DNA of 62,993 nt from Actinoplanes couchii (GTDB lineage: Bacteria > Actinomycetota > Actinomycetes > Mycobacteriales > Micromonosporaceae). This document shows, in pieces, positions 24,466 to 33,126 of this stretch; position 1 is the first letter of the stretch; the number at the start of each line of letters is the position of its first letter. Position numbers and translations under genes: made by a program. The stretch is from the NCBI RefSeq assembly GCF_016862075.1, contig NZ_BOMG01000119.1:1-62993 (forward strand). Direction: 5' to 3'. Under the pieces are notes generated by a model. That model saw only the letters and a list, made by a program, of their open reading frames with translations, was not told the origin of the DNA and did not search any database.

Positions 24466-25839
24466 GTGGGGACAACCGTTGTATCCAGGGCCGTGGCGGT
24501 CCTGACGACCACACTCATGACATTGATCGGTCTCGTGTTCGCCACGGCGCCGGCGCCGGCGCGGGCGGCGTTCGTGTCGTCGATCGGCGGCCCGATCACC
24601 CGGGCCGAGGTCATGGAGCGGGCCCAGTACTGGCTGGACCACCAGCCGGGGGCGTACTCGCAGACGGGTTTCTCGCCCGATCCGATCGGGTCACGCAACT
24701 ACCGGCGGGACTGCTCCGGGTACGTCGACATGGCCTGGCACCTCGGCGTCGACTACACCACCCACAACCTGGAACGGGTCGCCACCCGGATCAGCCGGGC
24801 CGACCTGCGGCCCGGTGACGTCCTCAACAGCACCCAGTTCCACGTGATCCTGTTCAAACGGTGGAGCAACAGCGAACACACCCGGTTCGACTACTACTCG
24901 TTCGGGTCGACGCCGGTGAAGCTGAAGACGAACATCCCGATCACCGACAACTGGGACTCGCACCCGAACAGCGGGTACATTGCCATGCGGTACAACCGGA
25001 TCATCGAGGACGGCGCGAGCGGCACCAGCCCGTACGCCGACGGCACCCTGCTGCGCGAACCGAACGGCTCGATCGCGGTGATGGCGGGCGGCGCGGCCTT
25101 CGCCTTCAACAGCATGGACGAACTGAACGCCGCCGGTTACGCCGGCCGCCCCTACGTCAGCGTGGCCGCCGGAACCCTGGCCACCCTGCCGCCGACCCGG
25201 GTCGCCGACGGCACGCTGGTCCGGCGTTCGGACGGCTCCATCGCGGTGATCGCCGGTGGCGCCGCGTTCTCCTTCGCCAGCATGACCGAGCTGACCGCGG
25301 CCGGGTACGGCAGCCGCCCGTTCGTGAACATCGGCTGGAACGCCTACAACGCGCTCCCGGCCAGGCCTCGGGAGGGCACGATCATCCGCCGGACCGACGA
25401 CGGTTCGATGTCGGTGGTGGCCGGTGGCGCCAAGTTCGCCTTCGTCAGCATGGCCGAGGTCACCGCGGCCGGGTACGGCTCCACGCCGTTCGTGAACGTC
25501 GGCATCACCGCCTACAACGCGGTGCCCACCGAACCCGCCGACGGCACTCTCCTCCGCCGCTCGGACGGTTCCATCGGGGTGATCGCCGGTGGCGCCCGGT
25601 TCGACTTCGTCAGCATGGCGGAGTTCACCGCGGCCGGATACGACAGCTTCATCAACGTCGGCACCCCGGCCTTCAACGGCGTCTCCACCACTCCCGCGAA
25701 CGGCACCTTCGTCAAGGCCACCGGCGAGCCCGGCACCTGGCGACTGGCCGACGGCAAGCGCACACCGGCCACCCCGGGCGCGGGCCAGCCCGTGACCAGC
25801 CTGCCGCTGGGCGCACTACGAGCGATCCCGACCGCATAA
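24466..25839 (+). CDS. Secreted NlpC/P60-like protein with four ~56-residue repeats
   Basis: 457 residues. Signal peptide to about residue 35 (ends ATAPAPARA). An N-terminal cysteine-peptidase-like domain shows Cys83 in RDCSGYVDMAWHLG and His126 in NSTQFHVILFKRW. Then four repeats of about 56 residues, each starting DGTL and carrying IRRSDGS-IAVIAGGA-F-FVSM-ELTAAGY-PFVNVG, with a degenerate fifth at the C-terminus. The repeats may bind cell wall or carbohydrate; not assigned. GTG 24466 follows GAGGGGGCAGGGA. Without catalytic verification a wall hydrolase role is inference. Confidence 0.78.
   Translation: MGTTVVSRAVAVLTTTLMTLIGLVFATAPAPARAAFVSSIGGPITRAEVMERAQYWLDHQPGAYSQTGFSPDPIGSRNYRRDCSGYVDMAWHLGVDYTTHNLERVATRISRADLRPGDVLNSTQFHVILFKRWSNSEHTRFDYYSFGSTPVKLKTNIPITDNWDSHPNSGYIAMRYNRIIEDGASGTSPYADGTLLREPNGSIAVMAGGAAFAFNSMDELNAAGYAGRPYVSVAAGTLATLPPTRVADGTLVRRSDGSIAVIAGGAAFSFASMTELTAAGYGSRPFVNIGWNAYNALPARPREGTIIRRTDDGSMSVVAGGAKFAFVSMAEVTAAGYGSTPFVNVGITAYNAVPTEPADGTLLRRSDGSIGVIAGGARFDFVSMAEFTAAGYDSFINVGTPAFNGVSTTPANGTFVKATGEPGTWRLADGKRTPATPGAGQPVTSLPLGALRAIPTA
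25032..25728 (+). repeat. Protein-coding tandem repeats (~165 bp) in the NlpC-like gene
   Basis: Four units starting near 25032, 25203, 25371 and 25536, with a decayed fifth from about 25695. Each encodes the DGT(L/I)..RR.DGS..V.AGGA.F.F.SM.E.TAAGY pattern. Confidence 0.75.
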
Positions 25840-25930
25840 CCCACCCGACGAGGCGGCGGCGTGGGGCCCACCGGCCCTGCGCCGCCGGCCTTCGGTGATC
25901 ATGTCGTCTCGCTGAAGATGACCCTGAGAC

Positions 25931-25936
25931 TAGGGT
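25931..25936 (+). promoter_or_regulatory. -10 element TAGGGT, leaderless start
   Basis: TAGGGT ends 7 bases before ATG 25944, no ribosome site. Confidence 0.5.
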
Positions 25937-25943
25937 GTCGGCC

Positions 25944-26696
25944 ATGAACGGCGTTCTGGCGTGGGTGGTGCGGTGGCGGCTGGCCGTTCTGGGCGGGTCG
26001 CTGGCCGGTGCGGTGGCTTACGAGGTCGGGCAGCGGCTGACCGATTACGATCCGGGACTGCTAGCCGGGCTCGTGATGCAGGTCGTGCTGCCGTTCGGGC
26101 TGGTTTTCGCGGCCGCGGTGAGTGGCCGGCAGCATCATCCGGCGGTGCTGGTGGCCCGGCCCGCAGTGCCCGCCCTGGACGTGCCGGTCAACCCGTGGAT
26201 GGTTCTCGGGGCGGCCGGTTACACGATTCTCGGCGCGCGGACGCTCGGGAACCTGACCCGGGATCTGTTGGACGACGGTGGCGTCTGGCTCTGGGCGGGG
26301 TTCGCCGGGTTCTGGCTGCTGCTGTTGGCCGGGTTCTGGGCGGCGGCTCTCGGGCGGTTCGGGGTGCGGCTCACGCCGGAGGGCATCGTCGACCGGCAGG
26401 TCCTCGGTTCGCTGTTCATTCCGTGGGGGGCGCTGAGCGGGCCGGTGCCAGCGTTCGCGTTCGACGCGCACCAGGTCACGCTGGTCGTCGAGGACACCGG
26501 GCGGATTGGTAGGCGCGGGGTGCGTGCCGGGGATCCGGCGGTGCTGCCGGCCACCGGGGTGAATGCCGAGCTGCTGGCGCGGGCCATCCACGAGTACGTG
26601 AACCGGCCCGAACTGCGCCCGGCGATCGGCACCGAGGCGGAGCTGGCCCGGTTCCGCAGCATCCCGCAGATCACCGAGCTGACCGCCCAGCCCTGA
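25944..26696 (+). CDS. Membrane protein, unknown function
   Basis: 250 residues. Four hydrophobic segments in two pairs: VVRWRLAVLGGSLAGAVAYEV and GLVMQVVLPFGLVFAAAV, then AAGYTILGARTL and WAGFAGFWLLLLAGFWAAALG. The C-terminal half (GVRLTPEGIVDRQVLGSLFIPWGAL...) looks like a PH-like bacterial domain following the helices, as in DUF-type PH membrane proteins; not certain. Single gene, leaderless-type start. Confidence 0.65.
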   Translation: MNGVLAWVVRWRLAVLGGSLAGAVAYEVGQRLTDYDPGLLAGLVMQVVLPFGLVFAAAVSGRQHHPAVLVARPAVPALDVPVNPWMVLGAAGYTILGARTLGNLTRDLLDDGGVWLWAGFAGFWLLLLAGFWAAALGRFGVRLTPEGIVDRQVLGSLFIPWGALSGPVPAFAFDAHQVTLVVEDTGRIGRRGVRAGDPAVLPATGVNAELLARAIHEYVNRPELRPAIGTEAELARFRSIPQITELTAQP

Positions 26697-26737
26697 GCCG
26701 CAGGCTTGAGACACCGGTCTTGTCGAGGCGCTGAGTC

Positions 26738-27358
26738 TCAGCCCTTGCGGAGCCGGGCCGACAAGCCGTCGACGAAGGTGGTCAGGGCGAAGTCGAAGCT
26801 GTCCCGGTCCACGGTGTCGGCGTGTTCGCGTAGGCGGTGGGCGTCGCCGAGTGCCGGGTACCTGTCGATGTAGACCTGCACGTCGTCGGTGAAACCGCGC
26901 GAGAACGAACCCATCGCCGCGCCCAGGACCAGGTATTTCGTCGAGGCGCCGATCATCGTGGCGTCCCGTGGGTGCCAGCCGGCGGCCACCAGGCCGCCGT
27001 GCACGGTGTCGGCCCGGCGCAGCGAGGCGTCGCGCTGGCCGGGGCCGCGGGCCAGGAACGGGACGATGTGCGGGTGCTCGGCCAGGGCGGCGCGGTAGGA
27101 CCGGGCCCAGAGCAGCAGGCCCTCCCGCCAGCCGGCGGCGAACCCGGAGACGTCCACCTTCTCCATGATCTCGCTGGCCACGTCGTCGAGCAGTTGCTCC
27201 TTCGTCGGGTAGTGGAAGTACAGCGCGGGGGCGGACACCCCCAGGGCGGCGGCCAGTTTGCGCATGCTCAGCCCGTCGAGGCCGTCCCGGTCGATGATCG
27301 TGAGCGCGGAGGCGCGGATGCCGGGCCTGCTGAGCAGCGGCGTCGACGGCCGTGGCAT
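26738..27358 (-). CDS. TetR-family regulator of the adjacent acyl-CoA operon
   Basis: 206 residues. HTH at about 10-55 (IRASALTIIDRDGLDGLSMRKLAAALGVSAPALYFHYPTKEQLL), ligand-binding C-terminal domain. Divergent from the acyl-CoA dehydrogenase operon; the 92-bp gap contains a TAAC-N3-GTTA dyad. GGGAGG precedes the ATG. Likely represses the operon until an acyl-CoA ligand binds, by analogy with other TetR/fatty-acid loci. Confidence 0.87.
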   Translation of the reverse strand: MPRPSTPLLSRPGIRASALTIIDRDGLDGLSMRKLAAALGVSAPALYFHYPTKEQLLDDVASEIMEKVDVSGFAAGWREGLLLWARSYRAALAEHPHIVPFLARGPGQRDASLRRADTVHGGLVAAGWHPRDATMIGASTKYLVLGAAMGSFSRGFTDDVQVYIDRYPALGDAHRLREHADTVDRDSFDFALTTFVDGLSARLRKG

Positions 27359-27381
27359 GCGGGCCTCCCGGAGAGCCTGGT

Positions 27382-27402
27382 TTAACTAACGGTGTTAAGT
27401 TA
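27382..27402. promoter_or_regulatory. Probable TetR operator
   Basis: TTAACTAACGGTGTTAAGTTAG holds the perfect core TAAC-GGT-GTTA with imperfect flanks. It sits mid-way between the divergent TetR gene and the acyl-CoA dehydrogenase operon in an AT-rich island. Confidence 0.65.
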
Positions 27403-27450
27403 GCATGACCCGAGAAACCTGACAGCGTTCAATTAGCGGGAGCGGCTGAC

Positions 27451-28599
27451 ATGAACCTCGGCCTGACGAGTGAGCAGGAGCAGTTCCGGGCGCTCGCCCG
27501 CGAGTGGGTGGACCGCGAGGTCGTGCCACACGCCACCGAGTGGGATCGCGCCGAGCAGGTCGACACGAAGATCGTCGGCAAGCTGGCCGAGCTGGGCTTC
27601 CTCGGTCTCGGGATCGACGAGGAGCTGGGCGGCTCGGGCGGCGACTTCCTGACGTACTGCCTGATGATGGAGGAGTTGGGCCGTGGCGACACGTCGGTGC
27701 GGGGCATCGTGTCGGTGTCGCTCGGGCTGGTGGCCAAGAGCATCCAGGCGTACGGGACCGAGGCGCAGCAGACGCGGTGGCTCCCGGCGCTGTGCGAGGG
27801 CGAGACGCTCGGCTGTTTCGGACTGACCGAGCCGGGCACCGGTTCCGACGCGAGCAGCCTGATCACGAAGGCGGTCCGCGACGGCGACGACTGGATCATC
27901 AGCGGCGAGAAGATCTTCATCACCAACGGGACGTGGGCGGGAGTCGCGCTGATCTTCGCGCGCACCGGCGGGCCGGGTCCGAAAGGGATCACCGCGTTCC
28001 TGGTCCCGACCGACAAAAGCGGATTTGTCCGAAATGAAATCAAGGGCAAACTCGGCCTGCGAGGCCAAGCGACCGCCGAGATCCGGCTGGACGGGGTGCG
28101 CGTGGAAGACGACGCCCGGCTCGGTGAAGAGGGCCAGGGCTTCAAGATCGCGATGGCGGCCCTGGACAAGGGCCGGATCGCGGTGGCGGCCGGCTCGGTC
28201 GGGCTGGCGCGAGGCTGCCTGGAAGCGTCGATCGGTTACGCGAAGGAAAGAACCCAATTCGGAAAGCCGATCGCGAGCTTCCAACTCGTACAGGAAATGA
28301 TCTCTGATATCGCGGTGGAGACCGACGCCGCGCGACTGTTGACGTGGCGGGCGGCCGACCTGGTCGACCGCGGTCTGCCGTATCGGACCGAGGCGTCGAT
28401 GGCCAAGCTGTTCGCCACCGAGGCCGCGGTCAAGGCCGCCAACCAGGCCATTCAGATCTTCGGTGGGTACGGCTACGTCGACGAGTTCCCGGTCGGCAAG
28501 GCCCTGCGCGACGCCCGCGTGACGACGCTCTACGAGGGCACCAGCCAGATCCAGAAGTTGCTCATCGGCCGCGCGCTGACCGGAATCAGCGCTTTCTGA
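27451..28599 (+). CDS. Acyl-CoA dehydrogenase
   Basis: 382 residues, standard length. MNLGLTSEQEQFRALAREWVDREV, LGCFGLTEPGTGSDAS (FAD-binding signature), the late FGGYGYVDEFPVGKALRDARVTTLYEGTSQIQKLLIGR with the catalytic Glu (YEGTS). Introduces the alpha-beta double bond in acyl-CoA, passing electrons to ETF. First gene of a three-gene operon with an SDR and a second dehydrogenase. Confidence 0.93.
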   Translation: MNLGLTSEQEQFRALAREWVDREVVPHATEWDRAEQVDTKIVGKLAELGFLGLGIDEELGGSGGDFLTYCLMMEELGRGDTSVRGIVSVSLGLVAKSIQAYGTEAQQTRWLPALCEGETLGCFGLTEPGTGSDASSLITKAVRDGDDWIISGEKIFITNGTWAGVALIFARTGGPGPKGITAFLVPTDKSGFVRNEIKGKLGLRGQATAEIRLDGVRVEDDARLGEEGQGFKIAMAALDKGRIAVAAGSVGLARGCLEASIGYAKERTQFGKPIASFQLVQEMISDIAVETDAARLLTWRAADLVDRGLPYRTEASMAKLFATEAAVKAANQAIQIFGGYGYVDEFPVGKALRDARVTTLYEGTSQIQKLLIGRALTGISAF

Positions 28600-28612
28600 T
28601 CAAGGAGAGAAC

Positions 28613-29362
28613 ATGAGCCGGGTAGCCGTCGTGACCGGTGCCGCGCGAGGCATCGGGGCCGCCACCGCACTCCAGTTCGCCCGCGAGGGCGCCGCGGTGG
28701 CGGTGCTGGATCTGGACGAGCAGGCGTGCGCGGAGACCGTCGACCGGATCATCGCGGCCGGCGGCACGGCTGTCGCGTTCGGGTGCGACGTCGCCGACGA
28801 GGCCCAGGTCGACACCGTGATCAACAAGGTGGCGGGGGAGTTGGGCGGCGTCGACGTGCTGGTCAACAACGCCGGGGTGCTGCGCGACAACCTGCTGCAC
28901 AAGATGTCGTCGTCGGACTGGGACATCGTGATGAACGTGCACCTGCGCGGCGCGTTCCTGTGCAGCCGGGCGGCCCAGCGGCACATGGTCCCGAAACGGT
29001 CCGGCAAGATCGTGAACACGTCGAGCGTGTCCGCGCTGGGTAACCGGGGTCAGGCCAACTACGCGGCGGCCAAGGCCGGGATCCAGGGCTTGACCCGGAC
29101 CCTCGCGATGGAGTTGGGTCCGTTCAACATCAACGTGAACGCGGTGGCGCCCGGCTTCATCGTGACCGAGATGACCGACGCCACCGCCGCCCGGGTCGGG
29201 GTGCCGGCCGCTGAGATGCGGTCAAAGGCCGCCGAGATCACCCCGCTGCGGCGGGTCGGCCGGCCGGAGGACATCGCCCGGGTGGTCGCGTTCCTGGCCA
29301 GTGACGCCGCGTCGTTCGTCACCGGCCAGACGATCTACGTGGACGGCGGCCGCCGTCTCTAG
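28613..29362 (+). CDS. SDR-family (FabG-like) 3-oxoacyl reductase/3-hydroxyacyl dehydrogenase
   Basis: 249 residues. TGAARGIG cofactor motif, NNAG, active-site Ser and YAAAK (NTSSVSALGNRGQANYAAAKAG), and the FabG-type end VTGQTIYVDGGRRL. Strong AAGGAGAG site, 13 bases after the first dehydrogenase. In this operon a hydroxyacyl-CoA dehydrogenase role in beta-oxidation of an unusual acyl chain is plausible. Confidence 0.92.
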   Translation: MSRVAVVTGAARGIGAATALQFAREGAAVAVLDLDEQACAETVDRIIAAGGTAVAFGCDVADEAQVDTVINKVAGELGGVDVLVNNAGVLRDNLLHKMSSSDWDIVMNVHLRGAFLCSRAAQRHMVPKRSGKIVNTSSVSALGNRGQANYAAAKAGIQGLTRTLAMELGPFNINVNAVAPGFIVTEMTDATAARVGVPAAEMRSKAAEITPLRRVGRPEDIARVVAFLASDAASFVTGQTIYVDGGRRL

Positions 29363-29379
29363 AAGGGATGATCTACAGC

Positions 29380-30537
29380 ATGCGCCGTTCGATCTTCAAC
29401 GAGGACCACGAAGCCTTCCGGCAGACTCTGCGGGAGTTCATCGAGGCCGAGGTGGTGCCTCGCTACGACCAGTGGTTCGCCGACGGCCAGGTGCCGCGCG
29501 ACCTCTACAAACAGCTCGCTGAGCTGGGCATCTTCGGCATCGAGGTGCCGGAGGAGTTCGGCGGGGCGGGCATCGACAGCTTCAAGTTCGCGGCCATCCA
29601 GACCGAGGAGACGATGCGCGCCGGCGTCTCGTTCGGCGCGGCCGGGGCACACGTCGCGCTGGGCCTGCCCTACCTGCTGGACCTCGGCACCGAGGAGCAG
29701 AAGCAGCGCTGGCTGCCGGACTTCGTCTCCGGCAACACGATGTACGCGCTCGCCATGACCGAACCCGGCACCGGCAGCGACCTGGCCGGCATGAGCACCA
29801 CCGCCAAGCTGTCCGAGGACGGCACCCACTACGTGCTGAACGGCGCGAAGACCTTCATCACCGGCGGGGTGCTCGCCGACCGGGTGATCGTCTGTGCCCG
29901 CACCTCCCCGCCGAAACCGGACGACCGCCGCTTCGGCATCACCCTGCTCAACGTCGACACGACGCTGCCCGGCTACGCGGTCGGCCGCAAGCTCGACAAG
30001 CTGGGCCTGAAGACCAGCGACACCGCCGAGCTGGCGTTCGTCGACGTCCAGGTGCCGGTCGCCGACCGGCTCGGCGAGGAGAACCGGGGCTTCTACTACC
30101 TGGGCAAGAACCTGCCGAAGGAGCGCCTGAGCATCGCCTACGGGGCGTACGCGCAGGCCGCGGCGGCGGTCCGGTTCACCATGCAGTACGTGCAGGACCG
30201 GAAGGTCTTCGGCCAGACCGTCGCCAGTTTCCAGAACACCAAGTTCGAACTGGCCGCCTGCCAGGCCGAGGTCGACGCCGCGCAGGCGGTCGCCGACCGG
30301 GCCCTGGAAGCGCTGGACGCGGGCGAGCTGACCGCTGCCGAGGCGGCGTCCGCGAAACTCTTCTGCACCGAGGTCGCGCACCGGGTCATCGACCGCTGCC
30401 TGCAGCTGCACGGCGGCTACGGCTTCATCAACGAGTACCCGATCGCCCGTCTCTACGCCGACAACCGGGTCAACCGGATCTACGGCGGCACGTCCGAGGT
30501 GATGAAAATGATCATTGCGAAGGACATGGGCCTCTAG
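29380..30537 (+). CDS. Acyl-CoA dehydrogenase, second
   Basis: 385 residues. MRRSIFNEDHEAFRQTLREFIEAEVVPRYDQW, YALAMTEPGTGSDLAGMSTTA (FAD site), LQLHGGYGFINEYPIARLYADNRVNRIYGGTSEVMKMII. The catalytic position before GTSE is Gly (YGGTS) rather than Glu, as in the isovaleryl/long-chain and citronellyl-CoA-type enzymes that use a Glu elsewhere. ATG 29380 is 12 bases from AGAAGGG; ATG 29368 touches it and is less suitable. Confidence 0.9.
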   Translation: MRRSIFNEDHEAFRQTLREFIEAEVVPRYDQWFADGQVPRDLYKQLAELGIFGIEVPEEFGGAGIDSFKFAAIQTEETMRAGVSFGAAGAHVALGLPYLLDLGTEEQKQRWLPDFVSGNTMYALAMTEPGTGSDLAGMSTTAKLSEDGTHYVLNGAKTFITGGVLADRVIVCARTSPPKPDDRRFGITLLNVDTTLPGYAVGRKLDKLGLKTSDTAELAFVDVQVPVADRLGEENRGFYYLGKNLPKERLSIAYGAYAQAAAAVRFTMQYVQDRKVFGQTVASFQNTKFELAACQAEVDAAQAVADRALEALDAGELTAAEAASAKLFCTEVAHRVIDRCLQLHGGYGFINEYPIARLYADNRVNRIYGGTSEVMKMIIAKDMGL

Positions 30538-30575
30538 TACGGAGTCTGCGTGGCCCCGTGCCAAGTCGACAGGTC

Positions 30576-30610
30576 CCCGGTCCACCACGCGAGGTTCGCG
30601 GTGGACCGGG
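30576..30610. terminator. Hairpin after the acyl-CoA operon
   Basis: Perfect 11-bp arms CCCGGTCCACC (30576-30586) and GGTGGACCGGG (30600-30610), loop with an inner CGCG/CGCG pair. Positioned after the operon and before the convergent membrane protein gene. It overlaps the 56-bp dispersed repeat. Confidence 0.6.
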
Positions 30611-30644
30611 CCGACCCGCGGCCGCCGGGCCGGATGCGGTGGTC
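30589..30644. repeat. Dispersed 56-bp repeat, copy A
   Basis: Ungapped 49/56 identity with 61813-61868. The last 21 bases (CCGCCGGGCCGGATGCGGTG...) are identical in both. Both copies lie just past a gene's 3' end. Confidence 0.75.
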
Positions 30645-30664
30645 CCGGTCGTCCGCGCCCGTGG

Positions 30665-31432
30665 TCAGCGCTGTTGTTCCCCGTACCGCCGCGGGGATGA
30701 TCTCGACCGCCACCAGGCGGCGACGTGGAGCAGCACCGCCCACCCGATGAGGCCGCCGACCAGGGCGATCGCCGCCGCCGCACCCCAGTCGCCGGATGTC
30801 GACGACAGCGACGACTGCCCGATCGAGGTGGCTCCGGCCAGCGGTGGGAACGCCCAGAGAAACACCTCCGGGTACACGATCCGGCCCCGCTCGGTCAGCC
30901 CGGCCAGCATGACCGCCAGCCAGCCCAGCACCGCGAGGAGCACGAGCATCGCCCATCCACCGCTGGTCCTGGGCAACCGCAGCCGGCCGATCGCGGCGCC
31001 GATCAGGGCGTAGAGCGGGAACGCCACGAGCAGCGCCCAGTAGTGCGGGCCCTCGACCACCCGATCCGGCGCCCACAGCACCTGACCGTCGGCGCCGACC
31101 AGTGGCCGCTCCTCGCCCAGCCACCGGGCCGTCCCGACGACCGCCGCGCCGGTGACCGCACCGCTGACCACGGCCAGACCGGCGGCCAGGGCGGGCGGGT
31201 GCCGCCGGGCGAGCATCGCCCCCGCCACCAGGACCAGCACGTGCCCGCACAGCACACCTGACGTGTTCCGCATGACCTCGCGGTAGCGACTCCAGTCCCA
31301 CTGCTGGTCCTCGGTCTGCGGATCGAAGTCGATCAGGTCCAGGTACAGCGCGTCGTTGAAGTCGAGCAGGGCCAGAACCAGCAGGACACCGGCCGGAACC
31401 ACCCACACCGCGGGATGCCGCAACACTCGCAT
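30665..31432 (-). CDS. Membrane protein, unknown function
   Basis: 255 residues, about six hydrophobic segments (VWVVPAGVLLVLALLDF; VLCGHVLVLVAGAML; LAAGLAVVSGAVTGAAVVG; YWALLVAFPLYALIGAAIG; WAMLVLLAVLGWLAVMLAGL; AAIALVGGLIGWAVLLHVAAWW). Looks like the membrane-only partner in actinobacterial ABC or lipoprotein systems, but I cannot assign it. ATG 31432 chosen; GTG 31441 is possible. Divergent from the ornithine cyclodeaminase-like gene. Confidence 0.65.
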   Translation of the reverse strand: MRVLRHPAVWVVPAGVLLVLALLDFNDALYLDLIDFDPQTEDQQWDWSRYREVMRNTSGVLCGHVLVLVAGAMLARRHPPALAAGLAVVSGAVTGAAVVGTARWLGEERPLVGADGQVLWAPDRVVEGPHYWALLVAFPLYALIGAAIGRLRLPRTSGGWAMLVLLAVLGWLAVMLAGLTERGRIVYPEVFLWAFPPLAGATSIGQSSLSSTSGDWGAAAAIALVGGLIGWAVLLHVAAWWRSRSSPRRYGEQQR

Positions 31433-31469
31433 GGAAGGCACTGTGCCACTGGTCGGCCACCACAGTGTC

Positions 31470-31475
31470 TAGTGT
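31470..31475 (+). promoter_or_regulatory. -10 element TAGTGT, leaderless start
   Basis: TAGTGT ends 6 bases before ATG 31482; no ribosome site. Confidence 0.5.
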
Positions 31476-31481
31476 GATCTC

Positions 31482-32441
31482 ATGCTGGTGCTCTCCGCCG
31501 CCGACGTGCGCGCCCTGCTCACGCCGGAAGTCTGCCGTGACCTGATGCGCGAGGCGCTCGTCGCGGTCGCCGAGGAACGGACCTTCCTGCCGCTGCGGAC
31601 CGTGATCCGCCCGCCCGGGCTGGCCGGCGCGCTGGCCCTGATGAGCGCTCATCTGACCGGCCCCGATCCGGCGTTCGGCATGAAGTCGGTGTGTGTCTTC
31701 CCCGGCAACCCGCTGCTCGGCAAGGACGGCCACCAGGGCATCGTCACCCTCTTCGACCCGGAGACCGGCGAACCGCTGGCCGCCGTGAACGCCTCCGCCG
31801 TCACCGAGATCCGCACCGCCGCCGTCTCCGCGCTGGCCACGTCGGTGCTGGCCCGCCCCGAGTCCCGGGTCCTGACCATCTTCGGCACCGGGGTGCAGGC
31901 CCGCGCCCACCTGAACGCCCTGACCGGCCCGGGTTCCGGGTTCGGCTTCGACGAGGTGCGCGTGGTGGGCCGGACCTTCGACGCCGCGTTCCGTTTCGAC
32001 GAGCGGGCCCGCCCGTTCAACGACCCGGCCGAGGCGGTGTCCGGCGCCGACGTGATCGTCACCGCCACCACGGCCCCCGACCCGATCCTGATGGCGGACT
32101 GGGTGGCGCCCGGCACCCACGTCAACGCCGTCGGTTCGTCGATCCCCACCACCGCCGAACTGGAACCGGCCCTGCTGGCCCGCTCGGTCCTGGTCGCCGA
32201 CCGCCGGGAGTCCCTGTTCCACGAATCCGGCGACTTCCTGCGGGCGGCCCCGCTGATCGACCGGTCCCACGTGCACGGCGAGCTGGGCGACATCCTGACC
32301 GCCCGTCTTCCCGGCCGCAGCACCCCCGACGAGATCACCGTCTTCAAATCCCTGGGCCTGGCGATCGAGGATCTGCTCGTGGCCCGGCACCTGTTCACGA
32401 CGGCGGTCGCCGCCGGCCGCGGTCAGCACGTCGAATTCTGA
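31482..32441 (+). CDS. Ornithine cyclodeaminase/mu-crystallin family protein
   Basis: 319 residues. LTPEVCRDLMREALVAVAE, GMKSVCVFPGNPLLGKDGHQG, a Rossmann NAD site RVLTIFGTGVQARAHLNAL, and FKSLGLAIEDLLVARHLF at the end. Members are cyclodeaminases, ketimine reductases or alanine dehydrogenases; the reaction is not resolvable here. Confidence 0.9.
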   Translation: MLVLSAADVRALLTPEVCRDLMREALVAVAEERTFLPLRTVIRPPGLAGALALMSAHLTGPDPAFGMKSVCVFPGNPLLGKDGHQGIVTLFDPETGEPLAAVNASAVTEIRTAAVSALATSVLARPESRVLTIFGTGVQARAHLNALTGPGSGFGFDEVRVVGRTFDAAFRFDERARPFNDPAEAVSGADVIVTATTAPDPILMADWVAPGTHVNAVGSSIPTTAELEPALLARSVLVADRRESLFHESGDFLRAAPLIDRSHVHGELGDILTARLPGRSTPDEITVFKSLGLAIEDLLVARHLFTTAVAAGRGQHVEF

Positions 32442-32481
32442 CCGCGGGGATCCTTCGGAGCTGACGGCTCGGCGGTCCGCA

Positions 32482-32487
32482 TAGGCT
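32482..32487 (+). promoter_or_regulatory. -10 element TAGGCT, leaderless start
   Basis: TAGGCT ends 6 bases before ATG 32494; no ribosome site. Confidence 0.5.
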
Positions 32488-32493
32488 TCCGGG

Positions 32494-33126
32494 ATGGCTC
32501 TCCTCCACAAGGCGACGATCGTCCCCAGCAAGCTCGAACTGCTGAACCGCTGGCTGCCCACCCGGCCCTGGTCCGGCGGGGCCGCGGATGTCGAACGGGT
32601 GGCCGCGGGCCGCTTCGACGACCCGGCCGGCGCGGTGGGCATCGAGACGCTGATCGTGCGCGACGCCGGCGGACGGCTGTTGCACGTGCCGCTCACCTAC
32701 CGGGACGCTCCGCTGGAGGGCGCCGACCGGTGGCTGGTCGGGACGACCGAGCACTCGGTGCTGGGCGCGCGCTGGGTCTACGACGCGGTCGGCGACCCGG
32801 TCTACGTGTCCCAGCTGCTGGCGACGATCCGCTCCGGCGGCCGGGAGGCGGTCGAGGAGTTCGAGGTCGACGGGCAGCGCCGGTCCCGAGTGCCGGACCT
32901 GGCGCTCCGAGGGTCCGGCGCCCCGGAAGCCGGGTCCGGCACCCCGGAAGCCGGGTCCGGCGAGCAGACCGCGGTGACCGACGGTGATCCCGCCGTCATC
33001 GCCCTGAGTGACGGCGAGTTGACCGTGATCCGGGTGCTCGGGCCGGTGCCACCCGGCGCGACCCTCACCGGCGCCTGGGACGGCGACGGCTCCCCGGCGG
33101 TTCTGGCCACCCTGACAGCGCGATGA
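32494..33126 (+). CDS. Maltokinase N-terminal cap-like domain protein
   Basis: 210 residues. ALLHKATIVPSKLELLNRWLPTRPWSGG...IETLIVRDAGGRLLHVPLTYRDAPLEGADRWLVGTTEHSVLGARWVYDAVGDPVY matches the N-terminal cap of trehalose-pathway maltokinases, but there is no kinase domain. Stand-alone caps are common in actinobacteria with unknown role. A short GSG(A/T)PEAGSG direct repeat lies near residue 140. Overlaps the next gene by 4 bases (ATGA). Confidence 0.82.
   Translation: MALLHKATIVPSKLELLNRWLPTRPWSGGAADVERVAAGRFDDPAGAVGIETLIVRDAGGRLLHVPLTYRDAPLEGADRWLVGTTEHSVLGARWVYDAVGDPVYVSQLLATIRSGGREAVEEFEVDGQRRSRVPDLALRGSGAPEAGSGTPEAGSGEQTAVTDGDPAVIALSDGELTVIRVLGPVPPGATLTGAWDGDGSPAVLATLTAR

Noticed and set aside
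30534..32696. Long open frame of about 720 codons on the minus strand
   Set aside because: Lies antisense to the ornithine cyclodeaminase gene and in another frame of the membrane protein gene; composition is a GC-rich shadow with no domain.
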